Source: Perkinsus marinus ATCC 50983 (lineage: Eukaryota > Perkinsozoa > Perkinsida > Perkinsidae). Taken from it: a stretch of DNA of 64,000 nt. Positions within the stretch are counted from its first letter, which is position 1. Each line of letters begins with the position of its first letter. The translations under genes and the position numbers were made by a program. Under the pieces are notes generated by a model. It did no database searches, had not been told where the DNA came from, and worked only from the letters and a program-made list of their open reading frames with translations. Of the stretch, positions 23,908-35,542 are shown piece by piece. The stretch lies in NCBI RefSeq assembly GCF_000006405.1, contig NW_003210279.1, positions 67,172 to 131,171 of the forward strand, read 5' to 3'.

Positions 23908-26900
23908 TCAACGTATACATTTCATCAAGCGTAAACCCCAGTAAGCAAGCTTTGACCTGAAGGACGTAAACATTGCAGCTGCAGCTGCTCCAATGAGCTT
24001 ACTCCGTTCCCGCGGTGCTCGTCGCGGCTCTCTGGGTGAACTCATGATTGAAACGGTAGAATAACGTCGCGAGATCCTAGCCGCGGATATACCGGGGTTG
24101 GCGTCATAATCCGTATAAGGCAGTAGACGGTCTTGTGCTGACGTGTCTGGAGCTACGGCCCAGAACAGCACGCCGTAAAGTAGGAACAATATGGCGTACA
24201 AGAGGCAGGCCGGGGAGAAGCCAATAACACTGAAGAAGTTTCAGTGCGAAAGACGAAAAATGCCTTCACGCCAAGTCTAAATGATTCGTTTCAAGACAAA
24301 ATAGCGATCTAGTGACCATAAGGATAGCTATGTGAAGTTATGATGAAAGGCAACAATGAGACTCTCAGTTTTCTAGTCAGAAATGTGCATTTTGGTCCTC
24401 TTTTTACAGGACTAAGATGCATATTTTTCTGTCGTAGATCTCGAAATTGACTTGCGCGAACAGAATGAAAGTTTTGCTTCCTACCAGGTAGTAGATATAA
24501 CGATGATCTCTCACACGCTATGTGATTCCCCTGAACCGAGCTAGAGAAAGAGCGGTCTCCGGTGGAGACTCTCCACACTGTGGAGTCTACAGTGATTACT
24601 CTCAGATGAATGACCCACTTACGTACCCAGTGAGCGAACCACCCAGAATGGGTCCCAGGGCTTCTCCAAGAGAAGCACCGCCGTTGAAGAGAGCTGACAC
24701 CATATCAATCGCTCCATGGCCCATCTCGGGTGGTATCTGAGAGACTCAAATTTAACCGAGTGCTAGGCAGGGAACGACGAACCCCTTCAATCATGTAAGG
24801 CATGCAAGGGACCCAGCCCCAACTGGAGCCTATGCCTGCCAGACCGAGGGCTATCAATTGCTGCACCCACGGGTTCGAAGTAACTTTCAGAGTTGGCCCG
24901 AGTGTTAGCTGAAGATACAACAGATACGATACAGATCTTCTGACGGGCCGACGAACATTACGAAGGAAGCTCCCATGACCAGCAGACCGAGCGCCAAGGT
25001 GACGTGTTTCGTGAGAAGTGATGTTGTCCTGATCAAAGAACATATGCACGACCCATTGGGGAAAAAATCTCCAAGTTTCGTTCACGTCGGACCCGAATCA
25101 GCTAAAGTCATGATCACTTCAAACGATATGACGTACTTGGGTATAAGTACTGTAGCTATAGCCATAGTAACCGATGGGAATGCAAAGAGGAGACCCATGG
25201 TAGATGGTGAAACGTCACCCAATACAGCTAAGAAGTGCTCTGAGAGAACCTGGAGAAAGACCCTGGGAGAGAGGGGAGAAGAGGCAACCTACTGGATCCA
25301 TGAACCCGAAGGCTGAGCTGACTAGCGCACTGCAGAGAACTGTGATTAGAATATGCCGCATACGGAGCACCTGACAAGAGCCTCGTAGAACCTAGCTTAA
25401 CCGCATTTTTGGAAGATTCTAGATTAATGGAGTTATAGATTCTCATTGAAAGTATCACGGATGTGATCATGGATCTAAGTTGGAAATGGATAGAACATTG
25501 CAGAGAACGGAAACGGGTATGACAAGTGGAGACGAGATGTTCAAAACTCACTTCGCTCACTCCCACGACCTTCCGACCACTCTGAGCAGCACCATCACTA
25601 GTCGGCAATGAGGCAGCCGGGGGTATCGGAACCCATGTGGCTAGCATCAGCACCTGACATGAATCTTATCACAAAGAGCAAGACAATATTAACGTACCAT
25701 GACACCGAAATGAATAGCCGTGAGTACAATAAAGGAGGTGTGGAATCCACCCACTTGGAATAGGCCAGCACCTGAGCAAGACCTGTTCAATCCGAATCTC
25801 ATGCGTGCAGGAGTCACCGATAGTCGGGCCAACGGCAAAACCAACATTCCCTATCAGCTCTTGGAAGGCGAATATCTTCTCTATATCTCCCGGGAACAAC
25901 CTGCCCGGGATCCTCGCAGCTGTGATCATAGATACTCCATTCATACTCACCTAGCCATAATCGCAGAGGTAGCAGAATATGTACAAGCAGCTCCTACGCC
26001 TTGAATGGCTCGGAAAGCAAGGAAGCTCCTGAGCGAGCCAAGTTGTAGTTGTGGGGAGTCGATAAGTGGTAGTTAAGCAACAGCTTCTATAACGTCGCGA
26101 AAACTCTAGGAGATAAGGAAGTGGAGTGTAAACCCATAATATTGATCGGGAAACCAGATAGGAGTAACAACCAAGGATCACACTTACCAGAGCACCTTGG
26201 AGAAGCCAAAGCCAAGTGTGCCAATTGCAACGAATACACCTCCTGCCAAGAGAACGGTGAAGTACCCCAGTAGTTGAAGGAGGTAGCCAGTGAGAGGCGC
26301 CATAATACAGGACGCACACGGCAAGAAAGCGAATACCACTCCAATCGTAGCATCCGTGAGATCTGACAATGACGTCCTCTTGGAGGTGAATGGTATTGAC
26401 GAATCTCTCAAGGGATGTATGGAGGTGGACTACGAATGATACTATACCATTCAAGAACCTATCTACAGAATGGGGCCATTATGCCAGAGGACTATATCTC
26501 TGAGAAATCCACATACAGAATGGGGCCGCTATGCCAGAGTACTATACCACTTAAGATTTCATCTACAGAATGGGGTCGTTATGCCAGAGGACTATGCCAT
26601 CCGGGAATCTATTCACCGAATTGGGCTGCTATACCAACGATATGAGACACTACATATGCCAGCGAGGACATCAGTTTTGCTCGCGTGTTCATGCAAAGGA
26701 AGCACAATAGCGAATAAGAAACTCGATATAGTGATGCGCTTCGAAGAAGGATTCCAACTAAATGACTGAAGAGAACAATTTCGCCGATGCGAGCACCAAA
26801 TTTCGCCGGATCACAGCTAGTCAGTACGATGTGGATATGCAGTTTTTCCGTCGCTGAGTGACAGCTCCCGCGGTAATACCCTCGCAAGAGTTTAATGTTT

Positions 26901-27181
26901 CACTGAGACAGTCCCAGGAGTCTAGGCGCATCATAACGTTATCAACCTTATAAGAGTTTCAGACCCCATTATTCATAATTTCACTTACCGAGTTCTTGCT
27001 TGGCGTAGACTGGAAAGAAAGGAGCAATTTGATATAGTAGAGTTATCGTAACGAAGTAGGCTGTCTGGCAGAGGACGAGCATCCATCGTCTCTTAGCACG
27101 CTGAGCTGATGTCAATCGTGTAGGGGGCGCGTTGTCGAGGAGAGCTCGCCGAATATCAGTGTTCGAGCTGTTACCATCCAT
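23908..27181 (-). CDS. Major facilitator superfamily transporter (12 exons)
   Basis: Twelve-TM secondary transporter, closest in pattern to the vesicular-amine/SLC18B1 side of the MFS; substrate unknown. Exons (high to low): 27181-26989, 26362-26188, 26028-25951, 25912-25818, 25771-25698, 25653-25552, 25370-25293, 25249-25137, 25028-24962, 24908-24783, 24736-24627, 24229-23908. They sum to 1533 nt, 510 aa, every junction in frame. Landmarks: TM1 LVLCQTAYFVTITLLYQIAP then FFPVYAKQEL; DLTDATIGVVFAFLPCA; motif FRAIQGVGAACTYSATSA; PGDIEKIFAFQELIGNVGFA; VGPTIGGAGLFQVGGF; FGFMDPVLSEHFLAVLG; SFLTLGPTLKV; NGGASLGEALGPILGG; TM12 LLYAILFLLYGVLFWA; basic C-tail. Intron 1 (626 nt) carries satellite array 3; several other introns are only 43-53 nt. 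The N-terminal ITLLYQIAPFFPVYAKQEL segment fits the family's first extracellular loop. Confidence 0.9.
26460..26650 (-). repeat. 50-bp satellite array 3 (intronic)
   Basis: Four units with exact 50-bp spacing (cores at 26471, 26521, 26571, 26621): TGGGGCCGCTATGCCAGAG followed by ACTAT and a variable part. The core GGGGCxGCTATGCCA is the same as that of arrays 1 and 2. It lies inside intron 1 (26988-26363) of the MFS gene. On the transcribed strand it reads TGGCATAGCGGCCCC, the same orientation relative to transcription as array 1. Confidence 0.85.
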
Positions 27182-27751
27182 GACGATTAAAGAAGCAACT
27201 TTTAACTGTGAGGTCCAAAACAGTATTACAGCAAGGTGGTCGCCGTTGCGCAAAAGATAGACGGTTACTATAAGATAGAGGTATGGTGAATAGCCGGCCG
27301 ATGAATTCTGAAGTAATAATTTGGGTCGATACAACGTTAGATGTGTTCATTACACACTTCCCACATATTGCGTGAATCCTTACACATTATTTATCATTGG
27401 GAGACATCATTTTGCCCCCTCTCACTCACATTCAATCCTTTCCTGACATCCAGCGAAATTTGCCCCGTATCGAGAATGCCATTCATCATCCGAGCCGAGC
27501 CAACACTGGAAAATCGTCTACCAGTACCCATACATTCCAAAATAGCTACTCAGACCACACTACGGGTGTACAAATATCAATTGTAGTCGTGCTAGTAGCA
27601 TAAACTACATATGAACACTGATAACCATTACTCATCCCAACCGATCTACTAAGACTTCAAACCCAACACAACTACCCTGTTGAAACTAACCCTCTTCAAT
27701 AGTACACGTAAAGTAAGCCGCCCTCTACGACAACACAGCCTTCTCCAACCA

Positions 27752-29824
27752 TCATCCCTCCTCCAGCCTGTGTTGACAGCATGAGACCATCGAATACAGC
27801 AGAGGTTGGACCTCCTTCTTTTTACGCCGGGATCCGCTCGATGTGCTCCTCAGAAATCGGTCTACCCGTTTCGGCGCACATACCGCATGATACCGCCTAT
27901 GACAAGATCTCACATAGCATTTCACCCTAGCATCGCTGCGAACAATCGGTTCCCCACATCCACTGCACTGCTGTCTCCTCACATGATAACCACGCCTGAT
28001 GGACGGACCCGATAAGATCACTCGAAGGTAGCCCTGGGAATCCTTCGTCATCGACACTCCGCTGATTGACAATCCACACAATAAATGGCACCATCGCTCC
28101 GCCGAACCCGACTCCTCCATCATAGGCACCAATACACTCCTTCTAGCAGCATCACACGGACAGAGGGAACACTTAGGTCGATTAGAAGCCTCTTGAGAGC
28201 ATGCCAGACAGTGCCCCTTACCAGTATTCCTGTTGTTCCAGCCCAGGAGAGTTCGGCAAGCCTCATGCAGACATACACCGCAATCAACACACTTGAAAGA
28301 TGACCCCTCGCAGTCGCTACCACATACTCCACAAGCACGATACGATTCACTCAGAGTCATCTTGAAATCCTGTCCGAGCTTTTCCACCTCTCCAACACTC
28401 CCATCAGACTCAGCTTCGTCTATCAAACTCTGCAGCATGCTCTCATCCAAAGGTTCATCCGGGATGATCCCGAGCCCCTGCAGAAAGTACCCCAGAGTCG
28501 CCTCTTGAACTGGTGGGAGCTCCTCAAGAACTTCCTTAATCGTATTCTCGCTCACCAAAGCCGAGGCCCCGTGCACTAGGATAAAATCACAATACTTCCC
28601 CTCAGATTCTATACTCAAATTCGCTGGACTCAACAACTTCCCCTCATCTCCATCGTCAGCAATCCCCGGCCACCCCGGCAAATTCTGTGGAGACGCCGCA
28701 GCCGCCGCTGCTTTCGCCGCCGCCACACTGAGCTGATCCGGCTGGCCTTCGCTGGGAACTTTATCACCGTGCAAGGCGTATTCGAGATCTTCCAGGAGTA
28801 ACAAATGCTCGTACGGCTCCTCTAGAATCCTCCTCCTCACCGACTCTCTCACTACCGCTCCATCAGCAACTCGTGCAACCTCGACCATTTCATCCTCAGC
28901 TACTACTGCTCTCCCGCCATACAGTAGAACGCGCTCAGGAGGCGGTTTAGCAATCACCGGGGAGATAACTTCCCTAGTATCACCCTCAGATGCCCCACTC
29001 GAATTCGACAGAAAACACCTCACACACAGAGCAATCGCACAAGCCGCTAACGATGCCAAGTGCACCCTTTCCCACAGTTGACCCTGTCGAGAGCTCAGCT
29101 GTCCGCATTTCCTCTCGAGTAAAAACCATATTCTATCCTCAATCGCCTTCGGTATCGTCCCCACTTCATCAGAGTCTGACTCCGAATCCTCGCTGCCCGA
29201 ACTACCACTCTCGCTGGGTTTCTCCATCATGCACAAACACATCAGCTCAAAGGCCGCCAGCTCCACACTGTCAACCGTAACCTTATTTCGTATCATCTTC
29301 CTCGCCCACTCCGGCACCTTCGCCACTACTTTTCCATTCTCTGTAGCCTCAGTCAGCTGATAATAAAGATTCGCGACTTGCCCCGATGGAGACTGAGGGT
29401 CAACCTCCAATGCACTGATATTGCTCCCACCCCGAGGTTTGTGCTGTAAGCTTTCCAGCTTCCTAATATCAGCTTCTCTCGCCTCCTTGGTGCACTCATC
29501 ATCACAGTACTGGTCGAAGGTCTCCAAACGCTGTATCGCCCAAGGCAAGGTATCGTCAGCTTGATGAGAGAGAACCTTCTGTGGCTTAGCATGCACCAAA
29601 CAGTTCACCACATACCTGAACATACTACAAATCTCATGTGTATGTGAAAGGAGCACACCACGTCCGAGTTGTATACGCCCACCCTTGTAGACCAAAAATA
29701 AGACAACCGGAGGAGTCAAACTGTACAAGTGTCCTCGATAAAAAGCATTGTGTTCTCTAACCATGTGAAGTTCCTTTACCAAAAATTCCATCGATGCAAC
29801 AGTCATTGAGCGATGCAGAAGCAA
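27752..29824 (-). CDS. PHD/extended-PHD zinc-finger protein
   Basis: Likely a nuclear histone-reader protein. Single open frame of 690 aa. Residues about 490-540 form a PHD finger (CGVCGSDCEGSSFKCVDCG, CLHEAC, CLAC). Residues about 547-670 form an extended PHD module (CSLCP, then WCHLLCGLSISGV, CSGCG, CYVRSCHRRYHAVCA), the arrangement seen in BRPF/JADE/NTO1 and ATX-type proteins. The middle is acidic and Ser-rich (SGSSGSEDSESDSDEVG), followed by an Ala-rich stretch. The N-terminus contains a hydrophobic segment (LTPPVVLFLVYKGG) and no recognised domain. No bromo- or SET domain is visible in the window. The ATG at 29824 is the first in frame; an upstream splice acceptor (CTCTCAAG) is possible. 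It lies about 300 bp downstream of the primase gene on the same strand. Confidence 0.85.
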   Translation of the reverse strand: MLLHRSMTVASMEFLVKELHMVREHNAFYRGHLYSLTPPVVLFLVYKGGRIQLGRGVLLSHTHEICSMFRYVVNCLVHAKPQKVLSHQADDTLPWAIQRLETFDQYCDDECTKEAREADIRKLESLQHKPRGGSNISALEVDPQSPSGQVANLYYQLTEATENGKVVAKVPEWARKMIRNKVTVDSVELAAFELMCLCMMEKPSESGSSGSEDSESDSDEVGTIPKAIEDRIWFLLERKCGQLSSRQGQLWERVHLASLAACAIALCVRCFLSNSSGASEGDTREVISPVIAKPPPERVLLYGGRAVVAEDEMVEVARVADGAVVRESVRRRILEEPYEHLLLLEDLEYALHGDKVPSEGQPDQLSVAAAKAAAAAASPQNLPGWPGIADDGDEGKLLSPANLSIESEGKYCDFILVHGASALVSENTIKEVLEELPPVQEATLGYFLQGLGIIPDEPLDESMLQSLIDEAESDGSVGEVEKLGQDFKMTLSESYRACGVCGSDCEGSSFKCVDCGVCLHEACRTLLGWNNRNTGKGHCLACSQEASNRPKCSLCPCDAARRSVLVPMMEESGSAERWCHLLCGLSISGVSMTKDSQGYLRVILSGPSIRRGYHVRRQQCSGCGEPIVRSDARVKCYVRSCHRRYHAVCAPKRVDRFLRSTSSGSRRKKKEVQPLLYSMVSCCQHRLEEG

Positions 29825-30120
29825 GAGCCGCTTGAGAGATTCAAAACAACCTCACATACCTCAGGGAGATAATCCGTCCCCGATGCAGGAAGATATGCAC
29901 ATGGTCAACTACATGTGTCGGTGATTTCGAGGAATTTTCAGGAATTTTTCGGAATTTTTCGGAATTTTTAGGATTTTTTAGGAATTTCTTCCTTCGTTTC
30001 GGAAAAGTTTACCTGAATTCATATGTAAAACTGCTATAATAGAAGAGGAAACTCCCAAGTTCAACTGCGGATAGCCAACACATATTCCTCCAACACTGTC
30101 CATCCCCCATTCCCCCTCTA
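29825..30120. other. AT-rich spacer with GGAATTTTTC repeats
   Basis: Between primase and PHD genes. At 29934-29990 a roughly 10-bp motif (GGAATTTTTC) is repeated imperfectly about six times. Otherwise no feature. Confidence 0.6.
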
Positions 30121-33100
30121 CTACCTCCTAGACTCCAACGCCGCCCTCCTGCCCAGCTGCAGTGCAGCCAGCGTTCTATCACTGCCACTCAGAGTCGACA
30201 CCGGTGGTCCTAACGCCAACAGCGTCATCATAGACGCCGAACTCTGCGGTGTATTGTGCGGTGTGCTCGCTGGTGAAGCCTCCGACTTCGCCGGAGACCC
30301 AGATGAGCCTTCTTTCAGTCCACCCTGATTTTCACTCATCAGCTCGGCCACCACCGAGTCGTGAACCCATCGAACCGTGGTGAAGTATCTGACCACAGCC
30401 CCCTGACTGATAGATGCTTACCTACTGTGGCTTACCTAGCCGGGGAATAAGGCCTATCCCGGCTGATAGCCCGAGTCATACACAGCGACCAACAACTATG
30501 AGAACAGAAATAGAAAATATGTTCGCTTCACTCAGCTGAGCTCAGAGGTGTCTACTCACTAATTGTAGGAGTTCATATACGACTCAGTGTATGAGTGGAC
30601 AAAAACCAACGAGAATTTCCCAAAAATTTCATAAAGATTTTGTCATATTTTTCCACACTGATGAGAGCCGTCTGGCGATTGTTCGTGTCAGAAAAACACA
30701 ACAGGAGACGCAGAAATAGAAGCATGCAGGTACTAGTAGTAGTGGTAGTATCAAAACTCCATTTCAACATCCCTCTTTTCCCCCAGTATGTCCCTCTCAA
30801 TTTCGTCAACTGACTTTCTGAAGTATGTCAAGTACCTGCACCAACGGCGTTCCTATAGATCCACCATAATTTTTCAGATGGATAACATCCTTCTGAGAGG
30901 TCAGATGTACTCGAAACTTTTATACTTCCTCGTGCAATCCAGCGACATTTAAGTATGTTTATGAACTCTGATGAGCTGATAAATCGTCATAGGGATGTTC
31001 AGTATCTACTACTTCAATTCCCCCACTTCGTGGCGCCCGACAAATACTCAGTCCCCTCCACAGGCTAAATAACCCAACTTACTTCGCCAACGACGTCTGC
31101 TTCTCTCCATCATCCTCCTTCCGCGACGCCAATTCCGAGATGAGCTGTGCCACAGTAGGGACACTCGCCGGGTTGAACGACTCCGGCTTTTCAACGTCTA
31201 TTATGGGCACGCATACTCTGCCAGTCTTCGGGTGTATGCAGAAAGGCGCTTTCAGCAGATGGTTCATCTGTTTAGATACGTTTATATCCAATCTTGGATA
31301 CGCCATCTCGAGCACGATCTCGTCCAGTAGAACCGAGTTCGAACATCGAGCAGTTAACCACTGCCACACCTGAGTGAAAATATTCCCAACTTCGTGGAAA
31401 ATGTCGTGAAAAAAGAGCAAAACACATACAGAACGGAAGCTCCGTGAAAAACTATGTGGTTGAGTATTCGCCTGAGTCCGAGATCAAAAGGACATATCGC
31501 AAGTACAGCTATACCACAATTAACATCAAAATCAGTGTTGAAGTAGTACTAAACCTATTCATCAGCCCTCACTACCTCCCGACTACTCCTCTTAGACGAC
31601 AGAAAGCTCTTAGCCTCCCCTCTGCCAACCGGATCAGTCGCTGGTATCACCGTATTCACCACTTTCTGTAGTAAATTCTTATCTCCGCCCTCGACCATCG
31701 GGGCGTCTAAGAGCCTCTGACCCTCAAGCAGGCCGCACTGAACACGCTCCAATAGGACCTACCACCTTGCCCCACTTCTACTACCTCGGGCATTAGTAGA
31801 TATTTCCGACATATGTCAATACCTCTCCTCACATGAGGATGCCGCTGTTGAGCAGAGGATCGGATGTGCTTACACCTACGCCAAACCCTCCAGCGTACAC
31901 TCAAAATCTAGTTTAACGACCACAACAATCACGAGGCGAAGGACCGCTTCCTCTTGTGAGAACAGAGGGAGTTCAGCAACCTACAACATCGCCTTGAATT
32001 CGAGAAAGCAGTACCTTCCACCGTTCAACAATTGAAGATACTCCGCTACTGCCGACCTCTGCTCATTGCTAAGCTTCCTCGCTGTCTGCGATAAGAGAAT
32101 CTTCCGACGACTACAGTAGAAGCCTTCACTGTTCACCTCATCACACACCCAACAATGAACGCCTCTTCGGCCGCTGAATACGAACAGGATATGCTTGAAG
32201 CCAAAGTCGTCTCTAAGAGCTCTGTTCAATATCTTCACAGCGCAGGCAATGAATGTCCAGCATAGCTTGCATATCTACACAGCGACACAAACTGGTCAGT
32301 GTGAATGCTCATTTCAGTTGTGATATGGTAATAGGACCATATCCTTAAGTGTCGCCTACACTAGAACCTTTGCAACAGTTTCGAACGTCATCGTAATCAT
32401 CCATATCAATATCAAACACCAACTCCCTCTGCTGAGGTTGGAACCCTCCACCTGTATAAGGCCTCACTCCCTGCGATGAGTTCAACCGCTGCACTCACCA
32501 CTGCCGCCAGTGAGGCCAAACTGCTGGTAATGGGTGGGCGGAATATTGAATACCGCACCAATGTCAATCTGATGGGAATACCAGGATATAGCAGCGTAGG
32601 ATAATACCCTCATAGACACGAGACTAATCTCACGAGTGAACCCTATGCCAAAGCACGCGAAGAACGCATGCGGATGATAAAGATGCGCCGAGAGTGAAGG
32701 CTACTTTATCCGGCACTCGATCTAGTAAGGCCTTCCTGAAATCATGTTGACCATGGAATGACAGATATCGGCAGTAGATATCCCCAGGCAGTGTGAAGGA
32801 GAACTCCCGCCGGAACAAAAAACCCTGACAGAACAAAATAAACGGGTTGACAACTACACCACGAGCATTTCAAAGATGCCGAGGTGTCTGAGGAGTAAGA
32901 CGACTTTTAGTTCAATGCTATCGTTAGAAGATCGACGAGACCCTCAACCCACAGCAGAAATGCTATCATAAACATGTGCTTATGCGACTCTAGTCACTAG
33001 AGGCGATGCCACATACTGCTACCGATGAAGGGCAATAAACGGTTCCCCTCAGAGTGATGAATCCCACACACATATATTACCCCCTTATCAGCAGCCACTT

Positions 33101-33267
33101 TACCGCCCGGCCCATCCTCCCGATAAGAAAGCCATCTGCAGAAGTCTCGAGAGGGGAAGAGCCTTTCATAATAGATCCTCAGAGCCTCTGGCGTGACCTC
33201 CGCAGACTGATGAAATGATCGACGTTAGAGTAAAGTTTTCCAGTGATACCTGCACAGAGTTAGCCAT
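30121..33267 (-). CDS. PRIM1: DNA primase small (catalytic) subunit
   Basis: Makes RNA primers for replication in the polymerase alpha-primase complex. Multi-exon: start MANSVQ (33267-33250); exon from 33206 with [22 protein letters not shown]; exon with [19 protein letters not shown] and DRVPDK; exon [17 protein letters not shown]; exon with the catalytic aspartates, [19 protein letters not shown] (about 32430-32383); exon [21 protein letters not shown] then [61 protein letters not shown]-terminal exon [20 protein letters not shown] then [11 protein letters not shown]; last exon about 30410-30121 with [20 protein letters not shown]. These follow human PRIM1 from end to end. The tail after about residue 400 is Ser/Pro-rich and not conserved. 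Some exon borders between 31.7 and 32.4 kb are approximate. Confidence 0.93.
30519..30640 (+). repeat. dispersed repeat family R2, copy 1
   Basis: Contains CTCAGCTGAGCTCAG, then a variable part and ACAAAAACCAACGAGAATTT, the same order as copies at 54.79, 55.13 and (inverted) 56.93 kb. Lies within an intron of the primase gene. Confidence 0.6.
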
Positions 33268-34497
33268 CCCAGCGTCGTTCTCGGTGAGGGCCTGACACGA
33301 ATACGGAGGACAATAAAGATGATGTAGTGGAGTACCTTGGACATGTATGGTTTCCCAGGAAGCTATACGACTGCAAAATCACACTATACTAATTGAACAC
33401 TGCTCAACACTTAGCATAAACAATCTTGAGAAAATACGACATACATGGGCTGAGCTCTGAAGCGAGCTTAGGACGCTTCCACTGCAGTCTCGGATAGATG
33501 AGAACCTCATATTATCGAGCAAGGCGCGTCTCAATTCGCTAACGAGGATAGAAAGTCGAACGCCTCCCCTGTCCATAACAAGCCTCGGGATAGACCGAAA
33601 CACACGTGGCTGCCCAGCCAAGTGGCCAATCACCTCAATTCTCAACCTGGCTAATCTACTGTCATTCCGATGCCCTAGAAAGACTCCCAGACAGATGGTC
33701 AGGTGAGATGAATGAACAGGGTAGTGACAGTGGTCCTACGCGGCATGGTCTCTGAAGGGTCTCTGGAGGTGTAAGTGAAGGCGTGGAGCTGGTGACTCAG
33801 TCCCAGCGTGGAACATAGCATAGCTAGTTATGGTTCTCGAATTAGCAGACGAAGTAAGAAATCACACTTATTCGTTTATACGCGGCTATACTACAAACAT
33901 ACCAAACTTTGAATCTGAAATCCTGCAAATCTGATGCCCCTAATTTTACACATGGCATATATCCCGAATCATGAGACTAAATTACTAGACGGAAAACTGT
34001 TAACCTGAGTGCAGGAAATAATAGAATCATTAATAAATCGTCTTCATTATCGCTTACTCAATAAAATATACGTATACGTATAATTTTATACGTATACGTT
34101 GTACAGAGCTGGCTCTGACACCTCCTCACTCATCGTGATCTGTTGAGGGATGTTCCTGAACCTGCCAGAGAACATATTAGCATCCCTTGACTGACAGTAC
34201 ACGGTAGTGGTGCTCATGATCTGATAACGCCCACGAGTAGTACATCGATCGATTTACATAGCTATGATTATTCTAGCGATAATGTGCAATAGGAGTGACT
34301 TGACGAGCTACCCAACGTATATTTAAGAAGTACTAAAAGCATTTCACAACCTTTAACTTGAGGCGTTGAGGTTTTAGGCGCAATTTAATCTTTTAAAACC
34401 GGTCAAATATTCCTTCTAACATTGATAACTACATGATAAATGACAACTATTGATAAGCAGCGCTACAAGGGAAATTGTCGCTAGCATGGTACTTGCC
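33268..34497. other. intergenic; possible exon at 33379-33645 (-)
   Basis: An open minus-strand stretch (33645-33379), preceded by an acceptor-like GATTAG at about 33655, reads RLVMDRGGVRLSILVSELRR; no family recognised. An alternating ATACGTATACG palindrome lies at 34068-34100. Nothing else seen. Confidence 0.35.
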
Positions 34498-34544
34498 GGG
34501 TACACGAAATCACAGTCGATGATCAGCTGTGATTTTGTGTACCC
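34498..34544. repeat. 18-bp inverted repeat (hairpin)
   Basis: GGGTACACGAAATCACAG and CTGTGATTTTGTGTACCC, complementary with one G:T, separated by 11 nt. Confidence 0.8.
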
Positions 34545-34617
34545 TGTCCCCCTTATCTCATATTCGTTGTTAGTCTCCTAGCCCACACCACCCTTTACAG
34601 TCGTTCCGAGTCGGGCT

Positions 34618-34690
34618 CTGACAGCTTAACGGTGTCAGTGCTCAATGTATGGCCACCGGTGATCGCGGGTTCGAATCCCGGACAAGGCAT
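34618..34690 (+). other. tRNA-like sequence with box A and box B, not foldable
   Basis: AGCTTAACGG matches box A and GGGTTCGAATCCCG makes a good T-arm with exact box B. I could not form an anticodon stem, and the acceptor ends (GCTCTGA and ACAAGGC) pair only partly. It may be a tRNA relic or tRNA-derived element. Confidence 0.3.
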
Positions 34691-34751
34691 ATCGAATTGT
34701 GTTGGGTATTTGTCTATTACATCTACAGTAGGTCCTCTATCTCAACAAGTC

Positions 34752-34805
34752 GTCCCGCATCCATTATTCAACACTAGACTAGTGTTGAATAATGGATGCA
34801 GGGAC
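34752..34805. repeat. near-perfect palindrome, 26-bp arms
   Basis: Core arms GCATCCATTATTCAACACTAG at 34757-34777 and its exact complement at 34779-34799, with a 1-nt spacer, extended outward by GTCCC/GGGAC with one bulged base. Very stable as a hairpin. Followed by further ACTAGT repeats. Confidence 0.9.
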
Positions 34806-35290
34806 TAGTGTCACTAGTCGACCAAGCTGTGTCTGCTCAACGTGCCTTGCTTGTGATGATTTATGTACGATAGTTGAAATAGCTACAATGTCAGTCTTTT
34901 ACTATGAGCTCCTCGCAAAACGTATAGGCGCATAGCTTACGCTATCGAATCGATGAAATTCGACTCCCATGGGATGCAGTAATGACAGTCACGTACGGCG
35001 ACACAGCAATGTGTCACGTAACGTGTCGTGCATGGCATGCGTGACGACACAGTGTTTCGAGAGCACGTGACGTCATTTGCACTCGAGTAAAAGTATTACA
35101 GCGGGATTCCGCTCCAATTTGTACATATTTCGAATCTTAATTTTTCGTCCATATTGTTTTGCGGGCTCTACTTCTTTTCCCTCTGTAGACAGCGCACAAA
35201 AAGTCGTTTTTTGACCTTTTCACATTTCCTGTGAATATGTCTGTAGTATTTTCCATTCGGTGACTGTGCCCTCATCCTTCTCTTGTTTTC

Positions 35291-35542
35291 ATGTCGATCT
35301 CTACAGCAACCACGTCGTTTATTAACAACAAGACCAACAACGCCCCTGTAGGTTTGGAGACTCCTCTACTACAACAATCGTGCAACAACCCCGACTGCAA
35401 GTGCCGTAAGGACCCGAAGAGCACTGCTGCCAGTAGAAAACGCTGCATCAGTTGCACGTGTGGTGGTAATATCGAGACCTTGGATTCTACCTGTTGTGTG
35501 TTATTTATTATAACTCCTTTTAACACTCATAATGTCTGTTAA
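35291..35542 (+). CDS. Cys-rich small protein, or first exon of the copper ATPase
   Basis: Open frame of 83 aa starting MSISTATTSF. Residues 31-69 are Cys-rich with clustered spacing (CNNPDCKCRKD, then RCISCTCGG, then CC), which resembles metal-binding proteins such as metallothioneins. It lies 0.27 kb upstream of the copper ATPase on the same strand. A donor (GTGGTAATAT) follows ISCTCG, so it could be the ATPase's first coding exon. The frame upstream of the ATPase ATG stays open back to about 35698 (TILSDSSTVSSSLTSEA), which would allow such a splice. Either reading suggests a link to copper handling, but this is inferred from composition and position only. Confidence 0.4.
   Translation: MSISTATTSFINNKTNNAPVGLETPLLQQSCNNPDCKCRKDPKSTAASRKRCISCTCGGNIETLDSTCCVLFIITPFNTHNVC

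Noticed and set aside
25951-26454. 167-aa minus-strand frame over the MFS gene
   Set aside because: It runs across two introns in the wrong frame; the spliced MFS model explains this region.
34618-34690. A functional tRNA
   Set aside because: Box A and box B are present, but no anticodon stem forms and the acceptor ends pair poorly.
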